In this document: piece after piece, positions 48,778 through 58,267 of the stretch
Position numbering within the stretch: position 1 is the first letter of the stretch
How the letters are laid out: every line of letters begins with the position of its first letter
Source of the DNA: Pseudomonas guangdongensis
Lineage (GTDB): Bacteria > Pseudomonadota > Gammaproteobacteria > Pseudomonadales > Pseudomonadaceae
NCBI RefSeq assembly: GCF_900105885.1
Contig: NZ_LT629780.1
Coordinates: 2,480,001-2,544,000, forward strand
Length of the DNA: 64,000 nucleotides
Direction of reading: 5' to 3'
Notes under the pieces: model-generated
What the model was told of the DNA's origin: nothing
What the model saw: the letters and a program-made list of their open reading frames with translations, nothing else
Database searches by the model: none
Position numbers and translations under genes: made by a program

Positions 48778-51699
48778 TCACCTGGGCATCGATCCGGCGA
48801 CGGCGTCCCGAACCGGCATGGCTTCGGCCGCCACCGGCAGGTCCCGCAGGCAGGCGTCGAGGTCGACGGCGTCGATTTGGGCGGCGGCGAGGAAGCGCTG
48901 GGCGTACTCCAGGTAGGCGCCGCTGCACAGGAAAAGGCGGAACACCTCGCTGTCGATGTGCGCCTCGCGGGCCATCCGCGCCATGATCTGCAGGGCCTCG
49001 GAAAGCGGCTTGGGCGGCTTGTAGGGGCGGTCGTGGGCGGTCAGCGCCTCGAAGATGTCGGCTACCGCGACGATGCGTTCCGGCAGGCTCAGCTGCTCGC
49101 GGCGCAGGCGTCGTGGATAGCCGCTGCCGTCCATCTTTTCGTGATGGTTGGCCGCGATATCCGGCACTTTGCGCAGGTGCGGCGGCAGCGGCAGGCTGCT
49201 GAGCATGATCAGGGTCTGCACGATGTGTTCGTTGATCTTGAAGCGCTCCTCGTCGGTGAGGGTGCCGCGGCGCGTGCGCAGGTTGTGCAGCTCGCCGCGG
49301 TCGGCGGCATGGGGCGGCAGCCGCATGTCGAAGCCCCAGCGGTTGCGCGGATCGTCCTTCTCCACTGGCGGGCGCTGGCTGCCCCAGGGCTGGCGGTGCT
49401 CCGGACGGTCGGCGAGCAGGCGCTCCTCCGCGGGCAGCGCACGCGGCGCTATGCCTTCCAGTCGCTGGCGCTCCTCCAGGGAGAGGCCGAGGCGGTCGTC
49501 GAAGTGGCGCCACCAGCGGCGTTCGGCGATCCGCTCCAGGCGCCGGATGTCCTCGTCGTCCATGTCCTCGCCGCCGATGTTGCAGCGCGCAACGAAGGCG
49601 AAATCCTCCTGCAATTCGTCCTGCCGGCGCTGCAGTTGCCGCTGCAGCGCCGTGCCGTCGCCGCCGTCGGCCAGCGCCCGCCAGTAGTCCAGTTCGGCAT
49701 CGCGCCAGAGCACCTCGAAGCGGGTGCGGATCTCGTGCAGGCGGTTGTAGAGGGTTTCCAGCTTGGTGGCCTTGTCGACCACGTGCTCGGGGCTGGTGAT
49801 CTTGCCGCAGTCGTGCAGCCAGGCGGCGATGCGGAACTCGTAGAGTTCGGCTTCGCTCATGCGGAAGTCGGCAAAGCTGCCCTCGCGGCAGGCGATGGCC
49901 TTTTCCACCAGCAGTATGGCCAGTTGCGGGACTCGTTCGCAGTGCCCGCCGGTGTAGGGCGACTTGGCGTCGATGGCGTCGGCCAGCAGACGGATGATGG
50001 CGTCGATCAGGCGTTGCTGGGACTCGATCAACTGGCGGGTCTCGATGGCCACGGCGGCGGCGCCGGCGATCTCCTCGGCGAAACGGCGGAACGACTGCTG
50101 TGCCCGGGGTTCGCGGTGCAGCTCGCCCAGGCGCAGGACGAGCAGACCGAGCAGGGCGTCGCTGCGGTCCCTGAGCGGGATGCACAGGTAGTCCCGGGCG
50201 GCGAATAGCTGGACGAGGTCGGCGTCGAGCCGCACGGCGTCCTCGCCGCTGCAGTCCAGGCTAGGCGGGTAGTCGCCGGCCAGGTGCCGGGTGTTGAGGC
50301 GCAGGCAGGCGTTGTCGGATTCGTACAGGTAGATGCCGCCGCCCTCCAGGGCTGTGGCGCCGACCAGTTGCTGCAGCACCTGTTCCAGCATCAGTTCCAG
50401 ACGGCTTTCGCGGTTCAGGGTGTGGGTGATGGTTTGCAGGTTGTACAGCGAGCCGGCCATGCGCTGCAGGACCCAGCCGAGGCGGCCGACTTCGCGGATC
50501 CGCGAACGTATCTGAGGCGGCTGGCGGAAGTCGAAGTCGATCAGCGCTTCCAGGTGTCGGGCCAGCTCGCGCAGCGGTGTGCCGATCCGCCGGCCCAGCC
50601 ACCAGCCGGCCAGCAGCATGGGCACCAGCAGCAGGCCGGCCAGCAGGGTCTTGTCGAGCAGCAACTGGCGGGCGGCGAGGAACAGCTCGGCCTCGGGGAT
50701 GGTGATCAGCAGCTTGCTGGCACTGTCCAGCCCTGTCAGCGGCATGCGCACGCCGTACCAGCGGTGTCCCTCGACGCTGAACGCTTGTACCTGGCGTCCG
50801 TCGGCGGGCAGGCGCTGCAGGGCGGAGAGTGCCGGTGCCTGCAGCTCGTCGAGTTTGGCCAGGCGCACGCTGGCGGGGTCGTCGCCGATCAGCAGGCGCT
50901 GTGGTTCGGAGTGGATGAATACCTGGTCCTGCGCGTCGAGGGCGGCGATCAGCGTACCCGGGGTCAGGCGCAGTGCGCGGACCTGGCTGCTGAGGTCCTG
51001 CACGGCGGCGTCCATGCCGATCACCATGCGCCCGTCGAGGCTGCGCTGGGCCAGGCTGACGCCGATCTGCGCGGTGGTGAAGAACAGGTAGGGTGGCGTC
51101 AGGATCGCCTCGGTGTCCGCCATGGCCTGGCGATACCAGGGGCGGCTGCGCGGGTCGTAGCGGTAGTCGGGACGTATCTGGCGCTCCAGCAGCTGCAGCT
51201 GGCTGTCGTAGAAGTGCCATTCGCCGTGCGTGGCGCCGGCGGCATCGCGGTCGATGCTTTGCAGCAGGTAGCGGGCCTGTGCGGGAGCTCGCAGGCGCTG
51301 GCGCTGCGGGTCGCTGTCCTGTTCAAGGCGGCGCAGCAGCAGGAAGTCGCCGTCAGGATAGCCGATGTAGACGGCGCTCAGGGCCGGGCCGATCTGCAGG
51401 GTCTCGGCCAGTAGCGACAGGCGCGGCAGGCGTGCCGCCAGGCTGTCGGCGCCGGACAGGGCATCGTGGCGCAGCAGGCTCAGCGCGCTGCGCGCCGGGC
51501 TGAGCAACTGCTGGGTGCGCTCGCCGATCAGGCTGCCGAGCCGCTGGGAGTCGTCCGTGGCAGCGGCCACCAGTGCCTGGCGCAGGCCATGCTGGCCCTG
51601 AAGGATCAGCGCGAGGGTCAGCAGCAGCATGCTGGCGACGATGGCAATTGCAGTCAGACGTTGCAGGGGGATGCCAGGGGGCGGGTGGGGCGTTTGCAT
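48778..51699 (-). CDS. Membrane HD-GYP cyclic-di-GMP phosphodiesterase with dCache, HAMP and GAF domains
   Basis: A 973-residue sensor. An N-terminal helix (about 14-34), a large periplasmic dCache-like domain with the RSRPWYRQAM motif, a second helix (about 350-370), HAMP, a GAF domain (about 430-580) and a C-terminal HD-GYP domain can be traced. The HD motif is H629-D630 (WLHDCGK) and HHEKMDGSGYP starts at H852, so the metal and c-di-GMP residues are intact and activity is expected. Between them lies an unusually long insertion of over 100 residues rich in Arg, Glu and Asp. Start: AGGAGG is 7 bases before the ATG at 51699; an ATG six bases upstream is too close to it. Signal unknown. Confidence 0.9.
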   Translation of the reverse strand: MQTPHPPPGIPLQRLTAIAIVASMLLLTLALILQGQHGLRQALVAAATDDSQRLGSLIGERTQQLLSPARSALSLLRHDALSGADSLAARLPRLSLLAETLQIGPALSAVYIGYPDGDFLLLRRLEQDSDPQRQRLRAPAQARYLLQSIDRDAAGATHGEWHFYDSQLQLLERQIRPDYRYDPRSRPWYRQAMADTEAILTPPYLFFTTAQIGVSLAQRSLDGRMVIGMDAAVQDLSSQVRALRLTPGTLIAALDAQDQVFIHSEPQRLLIGDDPASVRLAKLDELQAPALSALQRLPADGRQVQAFSVEGHRWYGVRMPLTGLDSASKLLITIPEAELFLAARQLLLDKTLLAGLLLVPMLLAGWWLGRRIGTPLRELARHLEALIDFDFRQPPQIRSRIREVGRLGWVLQRMAGSLYNLQTITHTLNRESRLELMLEQVLQQLVGATALEGGGIYLYESDNACLRLNTRHLAGDYPPSLDCSGEDAVRLDADLVQLFAARDYLCIPLRDRSDALLGLLVLRLGELHREPRAQQSFRRFAEEIAGAAAVAIETRQLIESQQRLIDAIIRLLADAIDAKSPYTGGHCERVPQLAILLVEKAIACREGSFADFRMSEAELYEFRIAAWLHDCGKITSPEHVVDKATKLETLYNRLHEIRTRFEVLWRDAELDYWRALADGGDGTALQRQLQRRQDELQEDFAFVARCNIGGEDMDDEDIRRLERIAERRWWRHFDDRLGLSLEERQRLEGIAPRALPAEERLLADRPEHRQPWGSQRPPVEKDDPRNRWGFDMRLPPHAADRGELHNLRTRRGTLTDEERFKINEHIVQTLIMLSSLPLPPHLRKVPDIAANHHEKMDGSGYPRRLRREQLSLPERIVAVADIFEALTAHDRPYKPPKPLSEALQIMARMAREAHIDSEVFRLFLCSGAYLEYAQRFLAAAQIDAVDLDACLRDLPVAAEAMPVRDAVAGSMPR

Positions 51700-51724
51700 G
51701 GCCATTCCTCCTGGCGTGGGATAT

Positions 51725-52321
51725 TCAGTGCGGCGGTTGCGTGGCCTGGCAGGCGGCGATCAGGGCCGGCAGGCTCAGTGGCAGCAGGCGGGCGATGTTG
51801 CGGGCGTCGTCCAGGCCGCGATGCTGAGTGCCGGCAAAGCTCAGGCCGCTGACCTCCAGTGCCTTGTTCAGGCCCAGTTGGCGACGGTCGCGGCTGCGCC
51901 GGGTCTGCCGGTAATGGCGGGCGAACAACTGCTTGAGGTTGAAATGCGGCAGGCTGGCCAGGCAGCTGGACAGCTGCTGGTTGCGCCACTCGACTTCCAG
52001 TTGCTGGCGGTCGTAGTTGCCCCAGCTGAGCCAGCCTTGCAGGTCGCCGAGGTGCGGCAGCAACCAGGCTTCGAGGCGCGGCCAGAGTCGGTCGAGGGTC
52101 GGCGCGGCATCGATGTCGCTCTGGCGGATGTGGGTCAGCTGGCGGCAGAAATCGGTCAGCTCGGCGCGCAGGCGTGGTCTGACGAAACTCTGGAAGTGGC
52201 TCAGCTCGCGGCCATTCGCGTCGACGATGACCGCGCCGATCTCGATGACCTCCATGTCCTCGACCGGCCAGCCACCTTCGTCGGTGGTGGCTTCCAGGTC
52301 GATCACCAGCCAGTGCGTCAT
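51725..52321 (-). CDS. DEDDh 3'-5' exonuclease (ERI-1/KapD-like)
   Basis: A 198-residue RNase T/DnaQ-superfamily exonuclease. The acidic residues are D8 and E10 in VIDLEAT, the Asp in GNYDRQQLE and the final HRGLDDARN (His and Asp), making a complete DEDDh site. The VIEIGAVIVDANGREL segment is typical of the ERI-1/KapD group, which trims RNA 3' ends. A strong AAGGAGA site precedes the ATG. It lies 25 bases upstream of the HD-GYP gene on the same strand and may share its transcript. Natural substrate unknown. Confidence 0.88.
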   Translation of the reverse strand: MTHWLVIDLEATTDEGGWPVEDMEVIEIGAVIVDANGRELSHFQSFVRPRLRAELTDFCRQLTHIRQSDIDAAPTLDRLWPRLEAWLLPHLGDLQGWLSWGNYDRQQLEVEWRNQQLSSCLASLPHFNLKQLFARHYRQTRRSRDRRQLGLNKALEVSGLSFAGTQHRGLDDARNIARLLPLSLPALIAACQATQPPH

Positions 52322-52422
52322 GCCAGTCTCCTTCTGCGGGCGAGTGCAGTATGGGAGCCTTCTGCCGTGCAGGCAAACGCCTGTGCTAGGCTCGTGCGTC
52401 GATTTTCGAGGAGGGGTGTGCG

Positions 52423-53301
52423 ATGGCGAAGGTGGCGTTTATCGGTCTGGGCGTGATGGGCTATCCGATGGCCGGGCATCTGCAGCGCAAGGGCCACACG
52501 GTCTGTGTCTACAACCGCTCGGCCGACAAGGCCGAACGCTGGGTGGCCGAGTACGGCGGGTGCCGCGCGGCGACTCCGCGCGAGGCGGCCCAGGGCGCCG
52601 AGCTGGTGATGACCTGTGTGGGCAACGACGACGATCTGCGCAGCGTGGTGCTGGGCGGGCAGGGCGCTTTCGCCGGCATGGCGCCGGGCAGCGTGCTGGT
52701 CGATCACACCACGGCCTCCGCGGCGGTGGCTCGCGAGCTGGCGCTGCTGGCCGCCGAGCGCGAGCTGGAGTTCCTCGATGCGCCGGTCTCCGGCGGTCAG
52801 GCCGGTGCGCAAAATGGTGCGCTGACGGTGATGGTCGGTGGCGAACCCGAGGTGTTCGCCCGCGCCGAGCCGGTGATTGCCTGCTATGCGCGGATGGTGC
52901 GGCTGATGGGGCAGGCCGGCAGTGGTCAACTGACCAAGATGGTCAATCAGATCTGCATTGGCAGCCTGCTGCAGGGCCTGTCCGAGGCGCTGCATTTCGC
53001 CGAGTGCGCCGGGCTCGACCGGATGGCGGCGATGGAGGTGATCAGCAAGGGGGCGGCGCAGTCCTGGCAGCTGGAAAATCGTCATGCCAGCATGATCGAG
53101 GGGCGCTTCGACTTCGGCTTTGCGGTCGACTGGATGCGCAAGGATCTGGCCATCCTGCTGGAAGAAGCACGCCGCAACGGCGCCCAGCTGCCGGTCACCG
53201 CGCTGGTCGACCAGTTCTATGCCGATGTCCAGGCGGCCGGCGGCGGACGCTGGGACACGTCGAGCCTGATCAGTCGTCTCAAACCCTCGCGCGGTGCCTG
53301 A
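52423..53301 (+). CDS. NAD(P)-dependent beta-hydroxyacid dehydrogenase (HIBADH family)
   Basis: A 292-residue oxidoreductase related to 3-hydroxyisobutyrate and tartronate semialdehyde reductases. The nucleotide motif is FIGLGVMGYPMAGHL at residues 6-20, the substrate loop is DAPVSGGQAGAQNGALTVMVGG, and the catalytic lysine is K172 in GSGQLTKMVNQ. NR at the end of the second strand (VYNRSADKA) suggests NADP preference. GAGGAGGGG gives a strong ribosome site. No pathway partners lie beside it, so the substrate stays open. Confidence 0.88.
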   Translation: MAKVAFIGLGVMGYPMAGHLQRKGHTVCVYNRSADKAERWVAEYGGCRAATPREAAQGAELVMTCVGNDDDLRSVVLGGQGAFAGMAPGSVLVDHTTASAAVARELALLAAERELEFLDAPVSGGQAGAQNGALTVMVGGEPEVFARAEPVIACYARMVRLMGQAGSGQLTKMVNQICIGSLLQGLSEALHFAECAGLDRMAAMEVISKGAAQSWQLENRHASMIEGRFDFGFAVDWMRKDLAILLEEARRNGAQLPVTALVDQFYADVQAAGGGRWDTSSLISRLKPSRGA

Positions 53302-53315
53302 GTGAGGCGGTGCGG

Positions 53316-53656
53316 TCAGCTGCGGAAGATGAAGTAGGCCGCGCCCGACAGGCACAGCCTGACCCGTGGTTAATCGAGCTTCCGCGTCGGCTGTATATAA
53401 AGGAGGCTGAAGGGTACGAAGGTCGTCATGGTGATGGCCTCCTGAATGGTCTTCAGCTGGCCGACCGGCAGCGCGCTATAGCCAATGCGGTTGGTCGGCG
53501 GCGTGATCAGTGCATGCAAGTAGTTCAGGTGCTCGAACAGGACGATGCCTCAACTGATCAGGGCAGCGACGATCCATGGCTTGCTATGGAAGGTCTTGAT
53601 GTGGCGAAAGTCGGGACGACGTTGAGCAGGCAGGGCAGGGCGGCGGTCTGCAGTCA
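53316..53656 (-). pseudogene. Decayed DUF486 (DMT-type small membrane protein) gene
   Basis: Minus-strand translation in shifting frames gives pieces of the DUF486 family of about 115 residues: LLNVVPTFA, then in another frame FHSKPWIVAALIS, a TGA where the family has Trp, then GIVLFEH, PTNRIGY, VGQLKTIQEAITMTTFVPFSLLYI, an in-frame TAA after KLD, and CLSGAAYFIFRS with a normal stop at 53316-53318. At least one frameshift and two premature stops are visible, so it is not functional. It occupies most of the 475-base gap between the dehydrogenase and the ykgJ-like gene; the rest of the gap shows nothing else. The exact 5' end is uncertain. Confidence 0.8.
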
Positions 53657-53776
53657 GGCAGGCTGGGGCTCTGCATAAAAAACGCGCTGTATGGGGCTTG
53701 GCGCCAGTGTGGACGCTGGCTATCCTCGCGCGCCGAAAATGTCCTGTCCATGTCTCTTTCGCGGAGGTATTTCGCC

Positions 53777-54031
53777 ATGCAGTGTCGCGCCGGGTGCGGA
53801 GCCTGTTGCATCGCGCCGTCCATTTCCTCGCCCATTCCCGGGATGCCCGAGGGCAAGCCGGCAGGGGTTCGCTGCGTGCAGCTCGATGCGCGCAATCTCT
53901 GTCGCTTGTTCGGCAGTCCCGAACGCCCCGAGGTCTGCAGTCGCTTTGTGGCGGACGTTCAGGTGTGTGGCGAAACGCGAGAGCAGGCGTTGCACCTGCT
54001 GGGCGAGTGGGAGCGCCTGACCGCCGCATGA
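53777..54031 (+). CDS. YkgJ family cysteine cluster protein
   Basis: An 84-residue protein with the N-terminal CRAGCGACCIAPSISSPIPGMP motif and later cysteines in GVRCVQLD, NLCRLFG, EVCSRF and VQVC. This pattern is the YkgJ family (zinc or iron-cluster binding) of unknown function. GGAGG at 53763-53767 supports the ATG at 53777; a start 27 bases upstream lacks such a site. It converges on gltA across a bidirectional terminator. Confidence 0.88.
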   Translation: MQCRAGCGACCIAPSISSPIPGMPEGKPAGVRCVQLDARNLCRLFGSPERPEVCSRFVADVQVCGETREQALHLLGEWERLTAA

Positions 54032-54041
54032 GCGGAACGAA

Positions 54042-54067
54042 AAAGGGGCTGCCGAAGCAGCCCCTTT
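54042..54067. terminator. Bidirectional terminator between ykgJ-like gene and gltA
   Basis: AAAGGGGCTGC (54042-54052), loop CGAA, GCAGCCCCTTT (54057-54067). The stem carries A/T at its base on both sides, so it works for the plus-strand ykgJ-like transcript and the minus-strand gltA transcript. Confidence 0.9.
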
Positions 54068-54088
54068 CCTGTCGCGCCGAGCCTGGCC

Positions 54089-55372
54089 TTAGCCGCGCTC
54101 GTTGATGGCGACGTAGTCGCGCTTGGTGTAGCCGGTGTAGATCTGGCGCGGGCGGCCGATCTTGTAGCCTTCGGAGTACATTTCCTTCCACTGGGCGATC
54201 CAGCCGGCGGTGCGCGCCAGGGCGAAGATCACAGTGAACATGCTGGTCGGGATGCCGATGGCTTTGAGGATGATGCCCGAGTAGAAGTCCACGTTCGGGT
54301 ACAGGTTGCGCTCCTGGAAGTACGGGTCGTTGCGCGCGTACTCTTCCAGCTTCATCGCCAGCTCGAGCTTCGGATCGTTGATGCCCAGCTCGGACAGTAC
54401 CTCGTCGCAGGTCTGTTTCATGACCTTGGCGCGCGGGTCGAAGTTCTTGTACACGCGGTGACCGAAGCCCATCAGCTTGAACGGATCGTTCTTGTCCTTG
54501 GCCTTGGCGATGAACTTCTCGATGTTCTCGACGCTGCCGATCTCGTCGAGCATGGTCAGCACGGCTTCGTTGGCGCCACCGTGAGCCGGTCCCCACAGCG
54601 CGGCGATGCCGGCGGCGATACAGGCGAACGGGTTGGCGCCGGTGGAGCCGGTCAGGCGCACGGTGGAGGTGGAGGCATTCTGCTCGTGGTCGGCGTGCAG
54701 GATGAAGATACGGTCCATGGCCTTGGCCAGCACCGGGTTGATCGGCTTCTCCTCGCACGGGGTGTTGAACATCATGTGCAGGAAGTTTTCCGCGTAGCTC
54801 AGGTGGTTGCGCGGGTACATGATCGGCTGGCCGACCGAGTACTTGTAGCACATGGCCGCCATGGTCGGCATCTTGGCGATCAGGCGGATCGCGGAGATTT
54901 CGCGGTGCTTGGGATCGTTGTTATCCAGCGAGTCGTGGTAGAACGCCGACAGGGCGCCAACAAGGCCGCACATCACCGCCATCGGGTGAGCGTCGCGGCG
55001 GAAGCCGTTGAGGAACGACTTCATCTGCTCGTGGACCATGGTGTGGTTCTTCACCAGGCCAGTGAACTCTTCCTTCTGCGCGGCAGTCGGCAGCTCGCCG
55101 TAAAGCAGGGCGTAGCAGGTCTCGAGGTAGTCGGACTTCTCGGCCAGTTGCTCGATCGGGTAACCGCGGTGCATCAGGATGCCCTTGTCACCGTCGATGA
55201 AGGTGATCTTCGACTCGCAAGCGGCGGTCGACATGAAGCCAGGATCATAGGTGAACACACCCTGGCTGACCAGGCTGCGGACATCGACAACGTCCGGCCC
55301 CATGCTGCCAGAGAGGATGGGCAGCTGAACCTCAGTACCCTCGATGATCAACTGTGCTTTCTTGTCAGCCAT
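54089..55372 (-). CDS. gltA: Citrate synthase
   Basis: A 427-residue type II (Gram-negative, NADH-sensitive class) citrate synthase condensing oxaloacetate with acetyl-CoA. Active-site regions [35 protein letters not shown] and [13 protein letters not shown] are intact. Length agrees with P. aeruginosa GltA (428). AGGAGG precedes the ATG at 55372. A sigma70-like promoter on the minus strand lies at 55438-55465. The gene is divergent from sdhCDAB-sucAB-lpd, the common pseudomonad arrangement that groups the TCA-cycle genes. Confidence 0.97.
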   Translation of the reverse strand: MADKKAQLIIEGTEVQLPILSGSMGPDVVDVRSLVSQGVFTYDPGFMSTAACESKITFIDGDKGILMHRGYPIEQLAEKSDYLETCYALLYGELPTAAQKEEFTGLVKNHTMVHEQMKSFLNGFRRDAHPMAVMCGLVGALSAFYHDSLDNNDPKHREISAIRLIAKMPTMAAMCYKYSVGQPIMYPRNHLSYAENFLHMMFNTPCEEKPINPVLAKAMDRIFILHADHEQNASTSTVRLTGSTGANPFACIAAGIAALWGPAHGGANEAVLTMLDEIGSVENIEKFIAKAKDKNDPFKLMGFGHRVYKNFDPRAKVMKQTCDEVLSELGINDPKLELAMKLEEYARNDPYFQERNLYPNVDFYSGIILKAIGIPTSMFTVIFALARTAGWIAQWKEMYSEGYKIGRPRQIYTGYTKRDYVAINERG

Positions 55373-55437
55373 AACTGGCCTCCTAATTTTATGCGTGGAA
55401 TCATCTATAGCGCGGCCCCCCAGGCAGGGCCCGTGCC

Positions 55438-55465
55438 ACTATAGAGCGATAAGGTTGAAAGTCAA
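55438..55465 (-). promoter_or_regulatory. Probable sigma70 promoter of gltA
   Basis: Read on the minus strand: TTGACT, 16 bases, TATAGT. The -10 element lies about 66 bases upstream of the gltA ATG. Confidence 0.7.
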
Positions 55466-55582
55466 TTTGTCCAAAAGTCGGTTTGTCAGCGCCGTTTCGC
55501 GCCCGTTTCGCCCTGAATCGGGGGCACGGTTTACGCCATTTGCCGGGGTGCGACAATCAGTCCTTTAGGCTAAGGGCGCGCG

Positions 55583-55611
55583 TTGTCATCGATATCCTAA
55601 CTGTCTATACT
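55583..55611 (+). promoter_or_regulatory. Probable sigma70 promoter of the sdh operon
   Basis: TTGTCA, 17 bases, TATACT. Both hexamers and spacing are close to consensus, giving a leader of about 125 bases before sdhC. Confidence 0.75.
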
Positions 55612-55743
55612 CCCTGCCCGACCGCCAGAGGCTATGCCAGGCCTGGGTTCTGGCTGTTGTCACTCCCTGGTGATGGGTACCTGACAAGTGCACTTCCCGA
55701 CAACTTGCCCTGCTGGTTGGGGCTCTCAGTGTGAAAAAAAGCC

Positions 55744-56118
55744 GTGAATAGCAAACGACCCGTAAACCTAGACCTTAGGACTATCCAACTCCCTGTCACT
55801 GCTTACACGTCCATCGCTCACCGTATTTCCGGCGTCATCCTGTTCCTGGGCATTGCTGTGCTGCTGTATGCACTCGACCTGTCCCTGGCGTCGGAACAAG
55901 GCTTCGAGCAGGTGAAGGCGTTCCTGGCCGGTTCATTGGCCAAGCTGGTGATCTGGGGCCTGCTGTCCGCTCTGCTCTATCACCTGGTGGCGGGCATTCG
56001 TCACCTGATCATGGATGCGGGCGTCGGTGAGACGCTGGAAGGCGGCAAGCTGGGCTCCAAAATCGTCATCGCTGTTTCCGCGGTGCTGATCGTTCTCGCA
56101 GGGGTATGGGTATGGTAA
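55744..56118 (+). CDS. sdhC: Succinate dehydrogenase cytochrome b556 subunit
   Basis: A 124-residue membrane anchor with three helices and the quinone/haem motif YTSIAHRISGVILF, including the SxxHR signature; the second haem-side His lies in LLYHLVAGIRHLIMD. The start is a GTG (NSKRPVNLDLRTIQLP follows), as in other pseudomonads. The ribosome site is weak. First gene of sdhCDAB; its end overlaps sdhD by 7 bases. Confidence 0.95.
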   Translation: MNSKRPVNLDLRTIQLPVTAYTSIAHRISGVILFLGIAVLLYALDLSLASEQGFEQVKAFLAGSLAKLVIWGLLSALLYHLVAGIRHLIMDAGVGETLEGGKLGSKIVIAVSAVLIVLAGVWVW

Positions 56119-56480
56119 CCAACGTCACTAACTTCTCCCGTTCGGGTCTGTTCGACTGGATGGCGCAGAGGGTTTCCGCTGTGGTTCTCGCGGCTTATTT
56201 CATCTTCCTGTTGGGGTACCTCGTGGCCAATCCCGGCCTGTCCTATGCGGACTGGCACGGGCTGTTCTCCCAGACCTGGATGCGCATCTTCAGTCTGCTG
56301 GCTCTGGTTGGTCTGAGCGCTCACGCGTGGGTCGGTATGTGGACCATCTCCACCGACTATCTGACCAGCATGGCTATCGGTCGCTCGGCGACTGCCGTGC
56401 GCTTCCTGTTCCAGGCAGTCTGCGGCATGGCGATGTTCGCATTCTTCGTCTGGGGTGTGCAGATTCTTTGGGGTGTCTGA
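56112..56480 (+). CDS. sdhD: Succinate dehydrogenase membrane anchor subunit
   Basis: A 122-residue protein with three helices and the AQRVSAVVLAAYF and SAHAWVGMWTISTDYL motifs, which contain the haem b ligand His and quinone-site Tyr/Asp. The start MVTNVTNFSRSG at 56112 follows the pseudomonad pattern; an ATG six bases upstream is also possible. It overlaps sdhC and is followed by sdhA after 3 bases. Confidence 0.95.
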   Translation: MVTNVTNFSRSGLFDWMAQRVSAVVLAAYFIFLLGYLVANPGLSYADWHGLFSQTWMRIFSLLALVGLSAHAWVGMWTISTDYLTSMAIGRSATAVRFLFQAVCGMAMFAFFVWGVQILWGV

Positions 56481-56483
56481 TCC

Positions 56484-58256
56484 ATGGCTAGCATTCGTAC
56501 TCTTTCTTTCGACGCCATCATCATCGGTGGCGGCGGCGCCGGCATGCGTGCCGCGCTGCAACTGTCCCAGTCCGGTCACAAGACCGCCTGTGTGACCAAG
56601 GTCTTCCCGACCCGTTCCCACACTGTATCCGCCCAGGGCGGCATCACCTGCGCCATCGCTTCGGCCGACCCGAACGATGACTGGCGCTGGCACATGTACG
56701 ATACCGTCAAGGGCTCCGACTACATCGGCGACCAGGACGCTATCGAATACATGTGCTCCGTGGGCCCGGAAGCTGTGTTCGAGCTCGAGCACATGGGTCT
56801 GCCGTTCTCCCGTACCGAGCAGGGCCGCATCTATCAGCGTCCGTTCGGTGGCCAGTCCAAGGGGCCGGACAACAACACCCAGGCCGCCCGTACCTGCGCT
56901 GCTGCCGACCGTACCGGACATGCCCTGCTGCACACCCTGTACCAGGCGAACCTGAAGAATGGCACCACCTTCCTCAACGAGTGGTTCGCCGTCGACCTGG
57001 TGAAGAATCAGGACGGCGCCATCGTCGGTATCATCGCTATCTGCGTTGAAACCGGTGAAACCGTCTATATCCGCGCCAAGGCCACCGTACTGGCCACCGG
57101 CGGTGCCGGTCGCATCTATGCTTCCACCACCAACGCCCTGATCAATACCGGCGACGGTATCGGCATGGCCCTGCGTGCCGGTGTGCCGGTGCAGGACATC
57201 GAGATGTGGCAGTTCCACCCGACCGGTATCGCCGGTGCCGGCGTGCTGGTGACCGAAGGTTGCCGTGGCGAGGGCGGCTACCTGATCAACGCCCATGGCG
57301 AGCGCTTCATGGAGCGTTATGCTCCGAACGCCAAGGATCTGGCAGGTCGCGATGTGGTGGCCCGCTCCATGGTCAAGGAAGTCATCGCTGGCAACGGCGT
57401 CGGTCCGGACAAGGACCACGTGCTGCTCAAGCTCGACCACCTCGGCGAGGAAGTCCTGCACAGCCGCCTGCCCGGCATCTGCGAGCTGTCCAAGACCTTC
57501 GCCCACGTCGACCCGGTCGTTGCGCCGATTCCGGTCATTCCGACCTGCCACTACATGATGGGTGGCGTGGCCACCAACATCCATGGCCAGGCCATCACCC
57601 AAGACGCCAACGGTAACGACAAGATCATCGAAGGTCTGTTCGCGGTCGGTGAAGTGGCTTGCGTGTCGGTGCATGGCGCCAACCGCCTGGGCGGCAACTC
57701 GCTGCTCGACCTGGTGGTGTTCGGCCGTGCTGCCGGCCTGCACCTGGAGAAGGCCCTCAAGGAAGGCATCGAGCACCGTGGTGCCACCGAGACCGACCTC
57801 GAGGCATCGCTCAAGCGCCTGAACGGCGTCAACGAGCGCACCAGCGGCGAAGATGTCGCGCCGCTGCGCAAGGAGCTGCAGCAATGCATGCAGAACTACT
57901 TCGGTGTATTCCGTACCGGCGAATACATGCAGAAGGGTATCGCCCAACTGGCCGACCTGCGGGAACGCATCGCGAACGTCAAGATCGCGGACAAGAGCCA
58001 GGCTTTCAACACTGCGCGTACTGAAGCGCTGGAACTGCAGAACCTCCTCGAAGTGGCCGAAGCCACTGCGATTGCCGCCGAGACCCGCAAGGAGTCCCGT
58101 GGCGCGCACGCTCGCGAAGATTTCGAGGATCGCGACGACGAGAACTGGCTGTGCCACACCCTGTACTTCCCTGGGGAGAAGCGGGTTGCCAAGCGCGGCG
58201 TCAACTTCTCGCCGAAGACCGTTCCGGCCTTTGAACCCAAAGTTCGTACTTATTAA
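56484..58256 (+). CDS. sdhA: Succinate dehydrogenase flavoprotein subunit
   Basis: The 590-residue FAD subunit oxidising succinate to fumarate. [14 protein letters not shown] is the dinucleotide fold; H46 in [11 protein letters not shown] is the covalent FAD attachment site. Active-site segments [35 protein letters not shown] and [18 protein letters not shown] are present. Complex II component in the inner membrane face. Size equals the Pseudomonas protein. Confidence 0.98.
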   Translation: MASIRTLSFDAIIIGGGGAGMRAALQLSQSGHKTACVTKVFPTRSHTVSAQGGITCAIASADPNDDWRWHMYDTVKGSDYIGDQDAIEYMCSVGPEAVFELEHMGLPFSRTEQGRIYQRPFGGQSKGPDNNTQAARTCAAADRTGHALLHTLYQANLKNGTTFLNEWFAVDLVKNQDGAIVGIIAICVETGETVYIRAKATVLATGGAGRIYASTTNALINTGDGIGMALRAGVPVQDIEMWQFHPTGIAGAGVLVTEGCRGEGGYLINAHGERFMERYAPNAKDLAGRDVVARSMVKEVIAGNGVGPDKDHVLLKLDHLGEEVLHSRLPGICELSKTFAHVDPVVAPIPVIPTCHYMMGGVATNIHGQAITQDANGNDKIIEGLFAVGEVACVSVHGANRLGGNSLLDLVVFGRAAGLHLEKALKEGIEHRGATETDLEASLKRLNGVNERTSGEDVAPLRKELQQCMQNYFGVFRTGEYMQKGIAQLADLRERIANVKIADKSQAFNTARTEALELQNLLEVAEATAIAAETRKESRGAHAREDFEDRDDENWLCHTLYFPGEKRVAKRGVNFSPKTVPAFEPKVRTY

Positions 58257-58267
58257 GGGTAGCCGCC

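Larger units (their letters stand above)
55373..55743. other. Divergent promoter region gltA / sdhC
   Basis: 371 bases without a gene. It contains a minus-strand promoter for gltA (55438-55465), a plus-strand promoter for sdhC (55583-55611) and an sdhC leader of roughly 125 bases with short inverted repeats (for example GCCAGA/TCTGGC near 55622-55652). Overall base composition is more A/T-rich than the genes. Confidence 0.75.
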
